Positions 1-13,133 of a stretch of DNA of 64,000 nt are shown piece by piece (within the stretch, counting starts at the first letter, position 1; every line of letters begins with the position of its first letter). The DNA is from Diphasiastrum complanatum (Eukaryota; Streptophyta; Lycopodiopsida; Lycopodiales; Lycopodiaceae). The position numbers and the translations under genes are program-made. The DNA lies in contig CM055096.1 of NCBI GenBank assembly GCA_029204225.1, forward strand, positions 4,839,766-4,903,765, read 5' to 3'. The notes beneath the pieces were generated by a model. That model searched no databases. It was not told the origin of the DNA and was given only the letters and a program-made list of their open reading frames with translations.

Positions 1-227
1 AAACTCACTGGCAAACTCACTCGAAGCTTAAGTGCAAACGTGCAATTGCTCGCTCTTTAAACGCTTGCTCTCTCTTTTTTGAATATTTTTGTCACATGCA
101 CAAGCAATTTAAAAATAACACTATATTACACGATTGAACCATTACTATAAGCAAATTCAAACATACAAATCAAACATAGAATTACCATCAAACACTATCT
201 AGTCATCTACTACTCTAAATCCTAATC

Positions 228-387
<160 letters not shown>

Positions 388-434
388 AAATTCAAAATGC
401 AAAACACAACACATACGCACTTCCTCCCTCCCAC

Positions 435-1737
<1,303 letters not shown>

Positions 1738-2136
1738 TTATACAGATACAAAGACTTGTTGGTCCCTTCCATTTATTTTTGCAGACATGAGCTCGAAAGC
1801 TAGCAAAGAGTCATGGCTCGAAACAATTTGTTTCTTTAGCTCCCTCTCAAAGCGTGGTAGCTTTACGACTCCCAGATTCTTCCTCTGCCTCTCATACAAT
1901 CCTTTGTCTAAGGTCTTGGTGAAGATGTCTGCCACCATCTGCTTCGTTCCAATGAAGCTAATCTTCAGTTTGTTTCTTACGACTAGGTCCCTTATCAAAT
2001 GATATTTGATTGCAATGTGTTTCGTTCTCGAATGAAATCTATAGTAGGGTGCATTTCCACAAGACAAAATCATGCAATAGCCCAAAATTGATGCTACCAA
2101 CAGTCTTAAACAATCAATTAGACTTCCACGAAGCAT
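1738..2136 (-). pseudogene. Copia RNase H C-terminal fragment
   Basis: The minus-strand frame reads SRTKHIAIKYHLIRDLV and then KQMVADIFTKTLDKG. This is the conserved end of the Copia (Ty1) RNase H domain, normally the last part of the polyprotein. The rest of pol is absent upstream, so this is a truncated relic. The frame runs about 45 residues past the usual end of the domain, probably by chance. Confidence 0.85.
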
Positions 2137-2352
2137 TCATACTGATCCTAAGATGCAGTATAGGCTGAGAACGAAGATTTCTTGATTTGTAGAAGTCAAA
2201 ATAGCTTCAAACTTGATGGAGAGGGTGTATAAGCCACCGACCATCAATTTATAAGTCTGATAGCTTGCTGGGAAGGTAAAAAGGAATGTTAATCATGTTG
2301 TAAATAATTTCAAAATGATCTCCTTATGGATTTGGAGAGAGAAAAACAAAGA

Positions 2353-3206
2353 TTAAGATTCTACAATTGGGTGCATCCCACGAGATGTCATATAAGCTTT
2401 AAGACCGGCATATCCGGATTCATAGCCTTTCTTGTACTCTTCACCATTCATGTGCCTTCCAAAATCACCAGGCTACATAAAATAAAAAACATAGTTAGCA
2501 ATAGAAATACACAGTTAAAACTAGTAAAAAAACTTGCACTTACAAATTGGGCCTCTAGATTGCCCCTTTCTCCCAATTCCAAATGGCTTTGTCCATGTTT
2601 GGCAATCTTTTCGGTGGCTTTACGTTGTTGCTCGTATTTCTCAGGATTGTTTTGCAACAACTCTCCTTTCACCTTCCTCCAATATCGTATGGAGCACCAT
2701 CTAGGCTTTGAGCGATTCCTAGAATTCTTCAAAGCTCTTCTCATCAATTGCCTTTTATTTCTAATCCAAAGGCACATTGTATTTAAAGCCCAAATCCTAC
2801 TAAATGTATTGGATTGGGAAAATTCAGAATACAAAGTTGCTACTACTTTGTTCTTATCTTCCAACAATTGGGAGGACCAATCAGTCATGCAATCCTTTCC
2901 AAAATATAAGGCAACTAAATCATGCAAACGAGCAATGACTACATTGCCCCTTCGATCTTTGATTACACCCCCCTTGGTATTAACATCATAATAGACACTA
3001 CAAGATTCTTGGAAAGGTGCATCCATGGAAGGTCTACCTTTAGATGATTCATCTGAAGAAGATAACGCAAGATTTCTGATTCTCTCTCGAGCTTGGGGAG
3101 AGAGATTTTCATAACAATCTTGTGTACATTGTTTGGGGTCCTCATGAGGTCTTCTCCTTGATGGCCTTCCACTCGATCTTCCACTAGACCTTCCGCTAGA
3201 CGACAT
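2353..3206 (-). CDS. Two-exon protein, possibly plant Ptta/En/Spm transposon-associated
   Basis: A complete frame can be built from two exons: 2544-3206 (ATG at 3206) and 2353-2472 (stop TAA). They are joined by a 71-bp intron with a good GTAAGT donor and a TATGTAG acceptor, in phase 0. The product is 260 residues. It starts with a Ser/Gly/Arg-rich repeat (SSGRSSGRSSGRPSRRR). Then come a Val/Leu-rich block, a DKNKV..TLYSEF segment, a KNSRNRSKPRW segment and HGQSHLELGERGN. The order (helical block, conserved W, K/N/R block, HxGS-like block) resembles the plant Ptta/En/Spm transposase-associated family, but that assignment is from memory of the pattern. There are no internal stops or frameshifts, which is unusual in this window. 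No terminal repeats were found. A host gene of unknown function remains possible. Confidence 0.6.
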
Positions 3207-3420
3207 TCTATTGAAAGTGGTGGAGAGTGAGAGAGTAGTGAAGAGTGGAGGATAGAACAAGCAATAGACTAAGAGCAAAGGAAATAGAACAAGCAATAGA
3301 CTAATCTTGCAAACAATAAAGCAAGAGCAAATAAGAGAGCAAGAGAGCAAATGCAAGTAATAGCTTGAGCAAGCAAGAGCAAAAAGAAGAACAATAGAAA
3401 AGAAAAACTAAAGAAAGAGG
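3207..3420. repeat. Purine-rich low-complexity tract (AGCAAGAGCAA type)
   Basis: The region just upstream of the ATG at 3206 is built from degenerate GAGCAA/AGCAAGAG words. A very similar tract occurs at 18345-18440. It may be the 5' leader of the same element family, or simple low-complexity sequence. Confidence 0.6.
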
Positions 3421-5733
3421 AATAGAATGGATGCCCAAATCTGATTTTACTGGCATTCAAGTTTTGCATGGATCATTCACGCGACAAGTATCCAAGCATG
3501 GATAATCCACGCTTTATCCACGCAAAAAAAAAAATTTGTATTCTCACATGCGTGGGAAGGTCTCCCACATGGGTTTACATGCTTCGAATGTCATGAAAAT
3601 CATGATTTGTTCTGGATTTTGTGAGCCAATTTTTTTGTGAAATTTGACCCAAAATATAAAGGAAAAACAATATTAATCATATAAAAAAAAATCACGGGTC
3701 ATTATGATAGTAGTTAATTTTTACAAAACTAATTTATACAAACCTTATATTTTTATAAATTTTAATTTTTTTTGAGATTTGACATAAAAGACAAAATCAT
3801 GAGATATAATGATAGTATATTTTTTTATTAAACAACTGATTTGACAAATCTTTAGAGATTTTATGACACAATATTATATCAAATCGATGATGTCATGAAA
3901 ATCTAGATTTGTTAGGAATCTAGGTGTCATAGATTTAATTTGATTTCATGACATAATTATATGGTCAAACTAAAAACATGATTTTTTGTCATGTGACCTC
4001 CTAAATGGTGGTTGTATAGGGTCATTTAGATCCATGATCAATAGCATTATGATATATTGAAGACCTTAGTGATATGTGACCTATATGATATTTTTTCTAG
4101 TTGTTGGTGTGTGACCTATATAACCTTATATAAAGTCATACTAATTAATTGAAATATCATTTACAATTGTAATAAAGATGTTGATTAATGGTCATCGAAA
4201 ATATGATTGACTGACATTGTTTTGATCATTTTATCGAGCAATCACTCGATCATACATATAAGCGTCCTAGTGGATAATCTATAATTAATCAAATAATTGA
4301 GTATTATATCAAGTGATTGACTCTATGCTTGATAAAACTGTAGATTTGCATCGAGTATGAATCAACTGAGATAGTCATATGAATGAGAATGGACCTAGGC
4401 TTTTCTCATACAATTGTGAGCGAATTCAAGTGTCAGTTGCATAGCTAAATGAGTGGAATTGAATAAGGAACAATTTTTTGCATACAAAGCAACCATAGAC
4501 AGAAAGGGCGAATGCATATTTCAAGGGAGACGAATCTGATTTCACACCCATTTTAATTACCCACCCTTGAATCACACTCAAATAACTTTAGCCAAACGAT
4601 TAAGGACCCTGAAGAGACTAATTGTAGAGAACAAGGTGGAACACCCATGCAACATACCTTTGGTAATGAGAATAACTTTCTAGCTCATTATGAGAATGCC
4701 AACAATGACTATGATATAATTGTGACCATAGGAACCATTTATGTACGAGGATTCACAAACGAGACGTACCCTTCAGAATCAAATGTAGAAGTAGAATATG
4801 TTGATCCTAGCTATCCTAAGACTGGAAGTATCAAACAAGTTGGCCATGTAATGACACACATAATTGTCCAAGCCGAACTCCCAAAGTATATTGCAGAATT
4901 GCAACTAACCTTGTCACAAGTAATAGATTGAAATTAAGAGTTACTTTGAATCTAGACATCGAGATGCCTAACACTGTCAGTATGAATCTCATTTTGATTG
5001 CTCGTTGTGAGATGCCATGGCACACTAGGCCAATCCAAAGAGATTTATCACTAACTAACTCGATCCGAGTATTAATTAATCAAATGAGTGATTGAGTGGG
5101 CAATCAATCAATTGAGTATATGACTAATTGTTTGATTTTGATCATTCAATCTTGAAAGAAAGATTGAACGAGATCATCACTCATCCTGGACAAGAGTTCA
5201 AACTGAAAGCTTTGAATATTGACTACTGTGTGGTCTTTAAACTAGTTGAGATAGGCCTGTGCGCACTATCTATATGGATGAAATAAAACTGACAAGATTG
5301 TCAACAAGTTTGGCTTACAGTACTAGCATATTCAAATTGCAACTTTATGATAATGGCAATTTAGGACATGATGAATATTAAACTAAATTAGCTCAAATTG
5401 AAATAATGAACTCTCAGTCAAGTGATTTTGGTAAAAGTTTGAAAGAAGAAGACAAATATTATGTTAAATTTCAAATTGAGATAGCTATTTTGATTACTAC
5501 AAGAGGCCATATGGAGCATATCATCTTTAGGACATCTTTATGTGTTGCCCCACACAAGCAACTTTCTTAATAACAATATTACTAGAATATTAGATTTTCA
5601 TTTAGCATAACTAGAATATACATGGATCATATGTTGCCATGTCTTTAACAAATTTTACTATATTTGTTCAGTACATACGGTCTCATAATGACTACTTATG
5701 ATGTGGTATAAAGTAGTTGGCTATAGTGTGTAT
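3421..5733. other. AT-rich region, no recognised gene
   Basis: Very AT-rich sequence. One 94-codon frame (4647-4931, +) contains GNENNFLAHYENANNDYD. A neighbouring frame at about 4921-5070 reads RVTLNLDIEMPNTVSMN, so a decayed coding region may lie at about 4640-5080. I do not recognise the family, and there are no conserved catalytic motifs. 4190-4380 and 5090-5170 carry repeated ATCACTCGATCA/AATCAATTGAGT-like words. Confidence 0.35.
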
Positions 5734-6070
5734 ATGTCATCGACGATGTCATCATCATCAGATAGCGATTCATCTCATGATCACAACAGCAGGTATATAT
5801 TGTTATTGATACTGACATCAGTTGCACTTTATTTGTTAATTGAATATGATTGTATAATTGCAAATTTATTCTTACAATGACATTTGATTGGAATTATGAA
5901 TTCTAGGAAAATTATTGTACCTCCACATGATTTAGAGAAAAAAAAAATTTGAGATCTACAAAGAAGATAGGAACAAGAAAGACTAAAGTTCAATGAACAA
6001 CTATTGACTGGTTCATCTTCAAGCTCTTTCACCAGTCGACGTAGACCGCCTGTTGATTTCTATTATTATG
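5734..6070 (+). pseudogene. Decayed spliced gene head (Ser-rich; possibly DNA transposase N-terminus)
   Basis: ATG at 5734 opens a Ser/Asp-rich exon (MSSTMSSSSDSDSSHDHN) ending at an AG|GTATAT donor (5792/5793). A TTCTAG acceptor at 5906 continues in frame with KIIVPPHDLEKKK. After an A-run the frame slips, then reads EQERLKFNEQLLTGSSSSS and FTSRRRPPVDFYYY, with one TAG. The splice phase match and the acidic/charged composition argue for a real former gene. Such N-termini occur in plant Harbinger-like transposases, but no catalytic domain is present. The 3' end overlaps the oppositely oriented Gypsy protease, so the junction is near 6050. Confidence 0.4.
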
Positions 6071-8192
6071 TTCACGCTGGAACCAGAGTCAATTGGCACT
6101 TTTTCTATCAGATATCCCGCAATGGTAATATCAACTTCAGGTGCACCGAGATCACCTAAATCAATAGACAGAACACCAGCATTTGGCAAAGAATTTTTTT
6201 TTTTTCTTTTTCAGGGCAGAAAGACCTTTCAGTTGCTTTCTGTAATAAGTGTTATCTGCCAGCAGTTGCTCAAAAGTAATATTCAGACGAAGTGATCCAA
6301 TATCAGTCACGATGTCATAATCTTTCGTCTTCGATTTTGAGATTGGCTTATCGATAACAGCACTAGACAATTTTGTCTTCGTGATTTCATCGTCCCCTTT
6401 CTCGAAAGTGACCACCTTTTCTGCAGTAGCTGACTGAAGTTCAGCGTTGATAATTTCTTTTACCTCTAATGAGATATCTTTTGCAAACAACTTCGCAGCA
6501 TCGCGGTCATAATTGGGGTCATCTTTGAAATCTTCTTTAGTCGTAGATTTATTCGTTGTTTTGCTAGAAGATTTCTTCTTCGAGGATTTTCTGTGCTTTG
6601 TCGAAGATTTTTGTTCAGGTTTTGAGGAGCTTTTGCTTTTCGTTGTGACTTTAAATATCTTCTCCATGTACTTGGCCAGGACTGATCTTCTGTCTTTGCC
6701 AATTTTTCTTTCATAACGTCAATTCTCTGCACAACAGCATCAGTGGAAGCTTTCACTTTCGAATCTGCAGCAGCTGGTGTTGCGACATACTGATACTTGG
6801 GTCGCGGCTTCTGTGGCTGAGGGCAGTCAGGATACTTGTGACCAGGCTCTCTGCAGTTCGAGTATAATGGTACATAACTAATCGGCCTTTGCGGCTGAGG
6901 ATAGTTAGGTGAAAAATGTCCCGGGTATCCACAGTTATAGCAGTTGCCCGACACTGGTTTAGTCGCGGTTTGAGACTTCGCTAGTCCAACAAATTTAGGA
7001 GAATTATATCTTCTTGGTGCGAACTTGGGTCTGTCCTGCTGGGCTGATGTTGTAGTTCCTTGAACATAGTTAGTAGTCGCATCATTTTGAAAACTAAAAA
7101 GTACCTCCTGGGCAAGATCTTCAATGTATTTGACATTCACAGTGGTGCAATCTTTCTTGGTGTGTCCTAAAGTTCCACATTTTGTACACCACATTCTTGA
7201 GTTGGAAGAAGACGCTTTCGGTCTTTTATCTGCAACTTCTGAGATCTACACTTTCAAGTCATTAAACTTTTTATTAAGGTCAGCCATATTACTCTTCTCA
7301 AGTTTTTCAACTTTAGAAGTTGATGATTTATCCTCGACAACTTTTGTGTCGTCTTTTCGTTTAGTTCGTCGTTTATTTTTTCTCTCTCCTTTGTCAGCTT
7401 CTGATTCTGATGAATCGCTGCTTTCAGATTCTGAGCTTGAAGAACTAGTACTTGAATCAGAATCAGAATCATCATCGTTGTCACTAGAATCAGTCTTCGA
7501 CTTTCGAGATTTCTTAGTTGATCGTCGCTTTCGTGCTAGTTTTGAGGTCTCGAAATTTTTGGCACTAGCCATTACTGCTACTAAGGAGGTCATGTCCCCT
7601 TGTCTGCAATGCCGATCAATATTTGGTGGTAAACCAGCCAAAAACCATTCGATCTGCATATCAACGGGATATACACCGGTTAGTTTTCCTACGAGATTTT
7701 TAACCTTCGTGTATATTTGCAAAGGGATTCTTTACTCTTCTTCTAAATATTGTTCAAACGTCCGAGAATTCTTGATTTGTAACCGATTTCTCTGAACTGG
7801 TTCACAAATGCATCTTTCAGTAGGTACCAGGTTCCTACATGACCTAGTTCAACTTGACTGTACCAGATGCGTGCCTACTTTCTTAGCAGACCAGGAAAGA
7901 TTTGTAGTTTGTCTATGTCAATACCTTCATTATTCGCATTAGCGATTGACTCGAATTGTGAGACATAGCTATCTGCATCGTCGGAAGAAGTCCCTTTAAA
8001 ATAATCGTATTTAATTTTTGATATAGAAGTAAAACGTGCAGTAGGGCCCTCCATAACGAAGCTAACTAGGAGTTCAAATAATTGAGCAGTGATTTCGTCT
8101 AGATTTCTTCGACTAGTATTCTCAATTTGTCTTTGTAAAAATTCCTCTCTAAGCTTACGGTATCGTTCTAATCTGGATTCTCTATCTGACAT
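6050..8192 (-). pseudogene. Gypsy retrotransposon gag-protease, decayed
   Basis: Minus-strand gag starts with ATG at 8192 (MSDRESRLERYRKLREEF). It shows a retrotransposon gag core (about 8100-7600), an Asp/Ser/Glu-rich linker (about 7500-7300) and three zinc knuckles. The first, CTKCGTLGHTKKDC, is intact. The second has its last Cys changed to Tyr, and the third has its first Cys changed to Tyr. A Lys/Ser-rich basic segment follows (about 6660-6540). The protease begins at about 6200 and has its catalytic motif PIDSGSSVNI, with Asp at 6088-6090. Several stops and at least two frameshifts interrupt it (near 7870, 7740, 7245, 6690 and 6190). No reverse transcriptase, RNase H or integrase follows; the copy is cut at about 6050, where another gene fragment abuts. 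Confidence 0.85.
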
Positions 8193-8245
8193 ACACTAGA
8201 GATGGAGATGGATTTGTCAGATTTCTTATAACTTTCCTAAACTAT

Positions 8246-8262
8246 CCCGGGCAACGGCGCCA
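8246..8262 (-). other. Primer-binding site complementary to tRNA-Asp
   Basis: The plus strand carries GGCAACGGCGCCA, identical to the 3' end of plant tRNA-Asp (GUC) including CCA. The next upstream base mismatches and CCC follows. It lies 54 bases upstream of the gag ATG at 8192, as expected for a Gypsy element on the minus strand. Confidence 0.85.
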
Positions 8263-8266
8263 AAAT

Positions 8267-9430
8267 TTGGTATATGTCGTACTATACCAACAGGGTTAAT
8301 ATAGATTTTATAGTAAATAATGTTTTCCCACAGAGGATAGTGTTAGAAAGCTATGTATTTGGTACAATTATGGCAAGTGGTTTTGAGTGTTATTCTGGTT
8401 GTCAACAGACATTAAAAAGTAACCAGTATTACTTATGGTTTGGGAAATGTAATGTTAATAATTTTAGAACAACAATCTAGCCTCTATCAAATCGAATGAA
8501 ACGCGTTCTACAAATGAGATGTTATCAGAGTAGTACAACAGTACTACACTCTGGCTGATTAAGGTGTCAACAAGAGTCGAGAGTTGTTCGATGTATTTGC
8601 GACTGTGCAGACAATTAATTAATCGCGTTCACAAACTATTCGTTTCTAGACAGAAGTCCTCAACAACTAAAGTCCAAATTAATGGTTAAAGAATACGAAT
8701 GGTTTTAGAACACGTTAGAAACTTATGTTAATGCCAATCAAGAGAACAGATCAAAGACTCAATTCTTTAGACAGGGACTGTCATCTCATATGTATACATA
8801 CAACTTTATTCAATGATCGTGCTAGACTATACCAAAGATAGTCGTTATTCGAGTGCCGAAAAGAAAGTATTCGCGCAGACGAATAAGATGGTTTTAAGAT
8901 AGTTCTTTAGAATATGCTTTACGGATACACAGCAAACGACTGTAATGCACTAGAGCATCTGTTTGATCAGAGAGTAATTCATGTAATGCGTTAGAGATTA
9001 TTAGTAGACTCAAGATCACTCACACTCAGCAGTGCGGAGAACATAGATAAGAGAGAATAACTCACAGAACTCTATTCACTTCTTCAATCTCTTAAGTCAT
9101 TGTATAAAGTTATTGTATATCGAAACTCAAACCTAAATTAAAGCAAGCCTATGATCCCAAAAGATGCTCCACAGGCCAATGGTCCCAAAACATGAAAATC
9201 TCCAAATCAAGAACTTTCAAATTTCAATTGTCAATTTGTTGCTTCGTCATCTACAAATCTGCATTTAATCCTTGCTTTCCGCTCCTTAGGGCATTGTGAG
9301 TCCTCATCCTCCAAAATTGACATTGCCCTGGCCATAGATTGAGCATAACACGACAACTCACTTTATAAAAACATCATTTTACACGAATATAGAATTTCAG
9401 ATAAATGGGTTTAACGTATACAAAACAAGC
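8267..9430 (-). mobile_element. Probable 5' LTR of the minus-strand Gypsy element (outer end not fixed)
   Basis: The sequence next to the primer site starts TGGTATATGTCG...ATACCA on the plus strand, as expected for an LTR edge. No coding frame exists here. The upper boundary cannot be placed because no second LTR survives; it must lie below the methyltransferase-like gene end at 9436. Confidence 0.5.
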
Positions 9431-9435
9431 AGTTA

Positions 9436-11955
9436 CTATTCTCTTGGAGAGCCCATCTCAGAAATCTTCGAGCTAATCTCTTCGATCATTGAAACATTCT
9501 CCACCATCTTTTCTTGTGTTAATCTCTCTGTTTCAATTCCTTTGAACACATCATTATTAGCATTATGTGTACATGACAATTCAAGAGAAATATTATGCAA
9601 ATATAATAATTAGCAAAGCAATGTATACAAACCTCTATTCTTCATCATCCATTCCACGCACTCTGCATCATTGTCAATTGCAAGCAGGTGCACACCAACC
9701 TTTCTACTGCGGATATAGATGTCCTAGCACCAGCTAGAATATCCAATGCAACTCCCCCTTCCAGGCAAAATGCTGACAAAAGAAAATACATAAAATACTC
9801 ACTTTTTTTGACACTTCCCTTGATCGCTTTGCCAATTTTCTTGTCCATTGACCACTCGGAGTGGGGCAAAAAATGAGTCCACAAGTCACTACTGAGACTA
9901 AATACATCAGAGTCTAATCCTTTTGCTTGGTCGTCATGCGTGACAGGTTTGTAACCCTTTCTGGATAGAAGACGCATCTCAATAACATGCATCTGAAAAA
10001 GAAAATAAATTCTTTACATTGAAATACATTACTTTTTACAAATATATAATAAGCAAATAACAGTTTGGAAACAAAAAATTTATTCAACCACAATGAATGT
10101 TAGATTTTAGACAAACTCACATTCAATCCTCCAGGTTCTCGTCCAAACTTCTCAATTCCTCTCAAGGTCTGATGTCTATGGATAGTAAAATTGCACCTAC
10201 CAATGTAGACCTCAACTTGCAAAGCATGACTTGGAGGGCTGAACAAGATCACCCAACCACTATCATCAACAACTATCAAAGAAATGTCCAAGGCTGCCCC
10301 TAGAAGCTCATCTGACCATGTATTCCATGTCGACCCCATAAGAACGCCATCTGCAATATAACTTCTTGGAAGGTCGATTAGTATTAGGTCGGCAGAGTAC
10401 GTGTTGCTCTTATCCTTTCTCGCTCTACAAGAGGTGCCATTTTTTTCCATGAATTTCTTCATGATATGATACTCTTCTAGATTCGTCTTAGTGGATATGC
10501 CAGCGTACATCGTGGTCAGATCAGCAAGAAGCACTTCAACATTGGACTTGACTTTAGTTTGGGTGTCAATTGCATCAACTTTCACAAAATCAAAGTCCTC
10601 TCTTCTTCTTTTTAACGAAGTGAAAGAAATCTCCACCTAAAAATCAACAAAAAAACCGATGCAAGTACCATGTGAGTACACTTAACATATGGAAGTACAC
10701 TTAGCCCATGTGAACTTGCAACAACACTCAACACAATAAGAAACAAAGATAAAGTTTGTACCTCCTCACTATCAGGCACCAAATCCAACTTTTTCTTGCC
10801 TTTTCTAATTGTCACATTTGATGGTTTGCTAGTGGTTGTAGCTGGAGCATTTAGTGCAGTTTTAGACATTTGAGTGGCTGCTCCATCATCTGCCTCATCG
10901 ACAACCAGTTTTCCCTTCTCATGTAGTTGGTATTGGACTATCACTGAGGGGGGACATGCACCTGCTTTGAAGTCGATCCACCAAGGACAATACTTCACCT
11001 CCCATTCACTCAGCCCTCCTTTCTTGCTCATATTGGCTTTAATAGAATACATGCTCACTTCTTTACATGTGGACAATTGGTTCCACATGTCCATCATTAG
11101 TGGCATTTCTGGGATTACTTCCTTTGACTTCAAATAAAAGAAATACCTGTGATGCGGACACAAGAACCAACACTTCAATAAAGTATTCACACTAAACAAT
11201 ATTTATTCTAAGCAGTGTTAAGAATCAGTTACCTCCATGCCACTCGCTTTGCAGCCAACTTAGCCTCCTCCTTTATCTCATTTGACAAAGCAGGCTCCAT
11301 CATAGAAGCCAATGGGTGGAATAGGTCCTCTCTGAATCTTAATTTCATAGACGAAAAATACTTCACGAATGAATGTGATCCTGATTGAACTACATCTGTG
11401 TTTGGCATGTACACGAAGTAAGAAATGATAAAAATTGCAAAATCAACAAAACATCCCATGAAAAACAATGTTTGCAAAATACATAACACATGTAATAGAA
11501 ACTTAGAGGGTGTCACAAACCAACCTTTTTTGTCGTCACACAACTTGAATATAGAATCAGACTCCATCAGCAACGAATCATAAAACACCTCTTTGCCAAC
11601 CCATAGTCGAAAAGCCTTGTCTCCCAAGGGAATCACATATTGGTCCCTTGCAACACCTCCCCCAAGGCACAACTGAAGCAACTGGCAACGTTTTTCATTG
11701 GAAACCTCTGCCAATCATAAAGCATTCAACTTCTCCAATCCCATTGCAAAACCGCCTTTTACCAAAGTCTTGGTCATGATTGTTCTAAACCATTGTTCAC
11801 CATGCTTGGGGTCAACTATCCCCAGCAACTTACTCATGCGATTGCCATACTTCTTGTGAACCTTCATCTCAACCTCTGCCTTTTCCTTGGGATTTGAGGA
11901 GGCACCTTGTTTCTTTCCAAGCCAATCACATACTTCTGGATCAATTTCATTCTAA
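9436..11955 (-). pseudogene. Multi-exon SAM-dependent methyltransferase-like gene (beta-class motif order), decayed
   Basis: Six minus-strand exons join with matching phases: 11525-11955, 11233-11395, 10762-11146, 10121-10636, 9633-9992 and 9436-9539 (stop TAG). The N-terminal half (EIDPEVCDWLGKK..., then KYCPWWIDFKAG) is not recognised. The exon at 10121-10636 carries ADLILIDLPRSY followed by W..WSDELL and a hydrophobic strand, WVILF. This is the layout around catalytic motif IV of N4/N6 amino-methyltransferases (usually DPPY). The exon at 9633-9992 carries GGVALDILAGARTS, a motif I (FxGxG) equivalent. A one-base frameshift near 9700 follows, then VGVHLLAIDNDAECVEW, the acidic strand that holds SAM. 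Motif IV before motif I is the beta-class order. Decay: an in-frame TGA near 11715, the frameshift, DPP changed to DLP, and motif I glycine loss. The 5' exons are missing or unrecognised. A non-DNA substrate is possible. Confidence 0.65.
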
Positions 11956-13130
11956 AAATGAAAAAAATGTGATGATTCTTAAGATATTGAGTAATTCTTG
12001 ATCAATTGGGAGACTTAAGAATCTAGATCAGTCAATCTAAATTTCTTTACTCTAGTACATACTTGAGATTGTGCAAATCTCACTGGCATTTTCATTCAAT
12101 AATTGTTTACTTATGAGGAATTTGATTACCTTAGTCGATGAAATTCCACTATTGATTGTAGGGAATGCTTGTGTACTATTTTCAGCCTAAAATTTCCGGT
12201 TAATTAGGAGCAGTCAAGTCTATCAAGATTGAATGGTTGTTATTTCCTCGCATATGTTGCTAGGAATAGTGCGCTTAACTCAAGAGAGTACTTGGGGTAC
12301 TCATGATTGAGTTAAAGTCATTTTTATCTTGATGGATCTCCTAAGAGATTTTGGTAGGATGAATTTTTGTACCTTAGTTTTTAAAAGTTTTACCCAAAGA
12401 TTCATGTAAATTGAGATTACATGAAGGTGACATTACTAGTTTGGAGAGAATGAAGCTCTCTTAGTATACTTCTAAAGACAGATATAGTACTTCAGTGCAG
12501 AGATAGCTAATTTGAGAATTATTCCATCTCTAAGTGCTTATTCAATATTGAAGTCAGACTAAGGATTGATTTTCAGGATAAATGTGGAAATCAAAAGATT
12601 GATTTGTTAGCTTTTGAAGTTGATCTTCATGATTGGTCATGAAGATCAATCTAGCATATCATGTAAACTTAGTTTATATGATGATGACAGTTGGGTATAT
12701 TGAAGATTTTACCCATTTGGAGGACTTATCACTTAGTGTACCTTTGGACCCTGAAAGAGGAGTACTCTAAATAAGAAATAAACAATTGAGAAATAGTTAT
12801 TACTATAATGCATTAATAGGAGGTCAATTGCTATTCTCGATTGCATGGGGATCCTAAGGAGAATATTGTCTCATCCTGGGAGAGAATATATACTAGTGGA
12901 AACTCGTCCATCTACCTATTGGATTTTCTTATCCTTGTAGCCAAGAGCCCCTCCTCTCTTTCATTCATTCACCATGGCATGGGGCTGAAGTGGGTCAGGT
13001 ATTGGCCTAGCCATTTCCTGTTGGTTGGGTGGTTTTTCTCTACAGGTGTCCTCTTGGTTGCATGCAATAGGATCTAGTCGGATCTTCCCCTGGTGATCCT
13101 TATAGTATCCATACCAATCTATTATGGGTC
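11956..13130. other. No gene recognised
   Basis: AT-rich sequence upstream of the acceptor of the first recognisable methyltransferase-like exon (TTTTTAG at 11956-11962). Any 5' exons of that gene should be here, but none were identified. The 12841-13077 plus frame has no family features. Confidence 0.35.
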
Positions 13131-13133
13131 TTT

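Noticed and set aside
2326-2991. 221-codon plus frame
   Set aside because: It lies opposite the two-exon minus gene, which has proper splice sites and composition; this frame is its shadow.
4647-4931. Possible endogenous pararetrovirus fragment
   Set aside because: The frame looks protein-like, but no caulimovirid motif (movement protein, coat zinc finger, protease or RT) could be found nearby.
7124-7795. 223-codon plus frame, Ser/Glu-rich
   Set aside because: Opposite strand of the Gypsy gag acidic linker and zinc knuckles.
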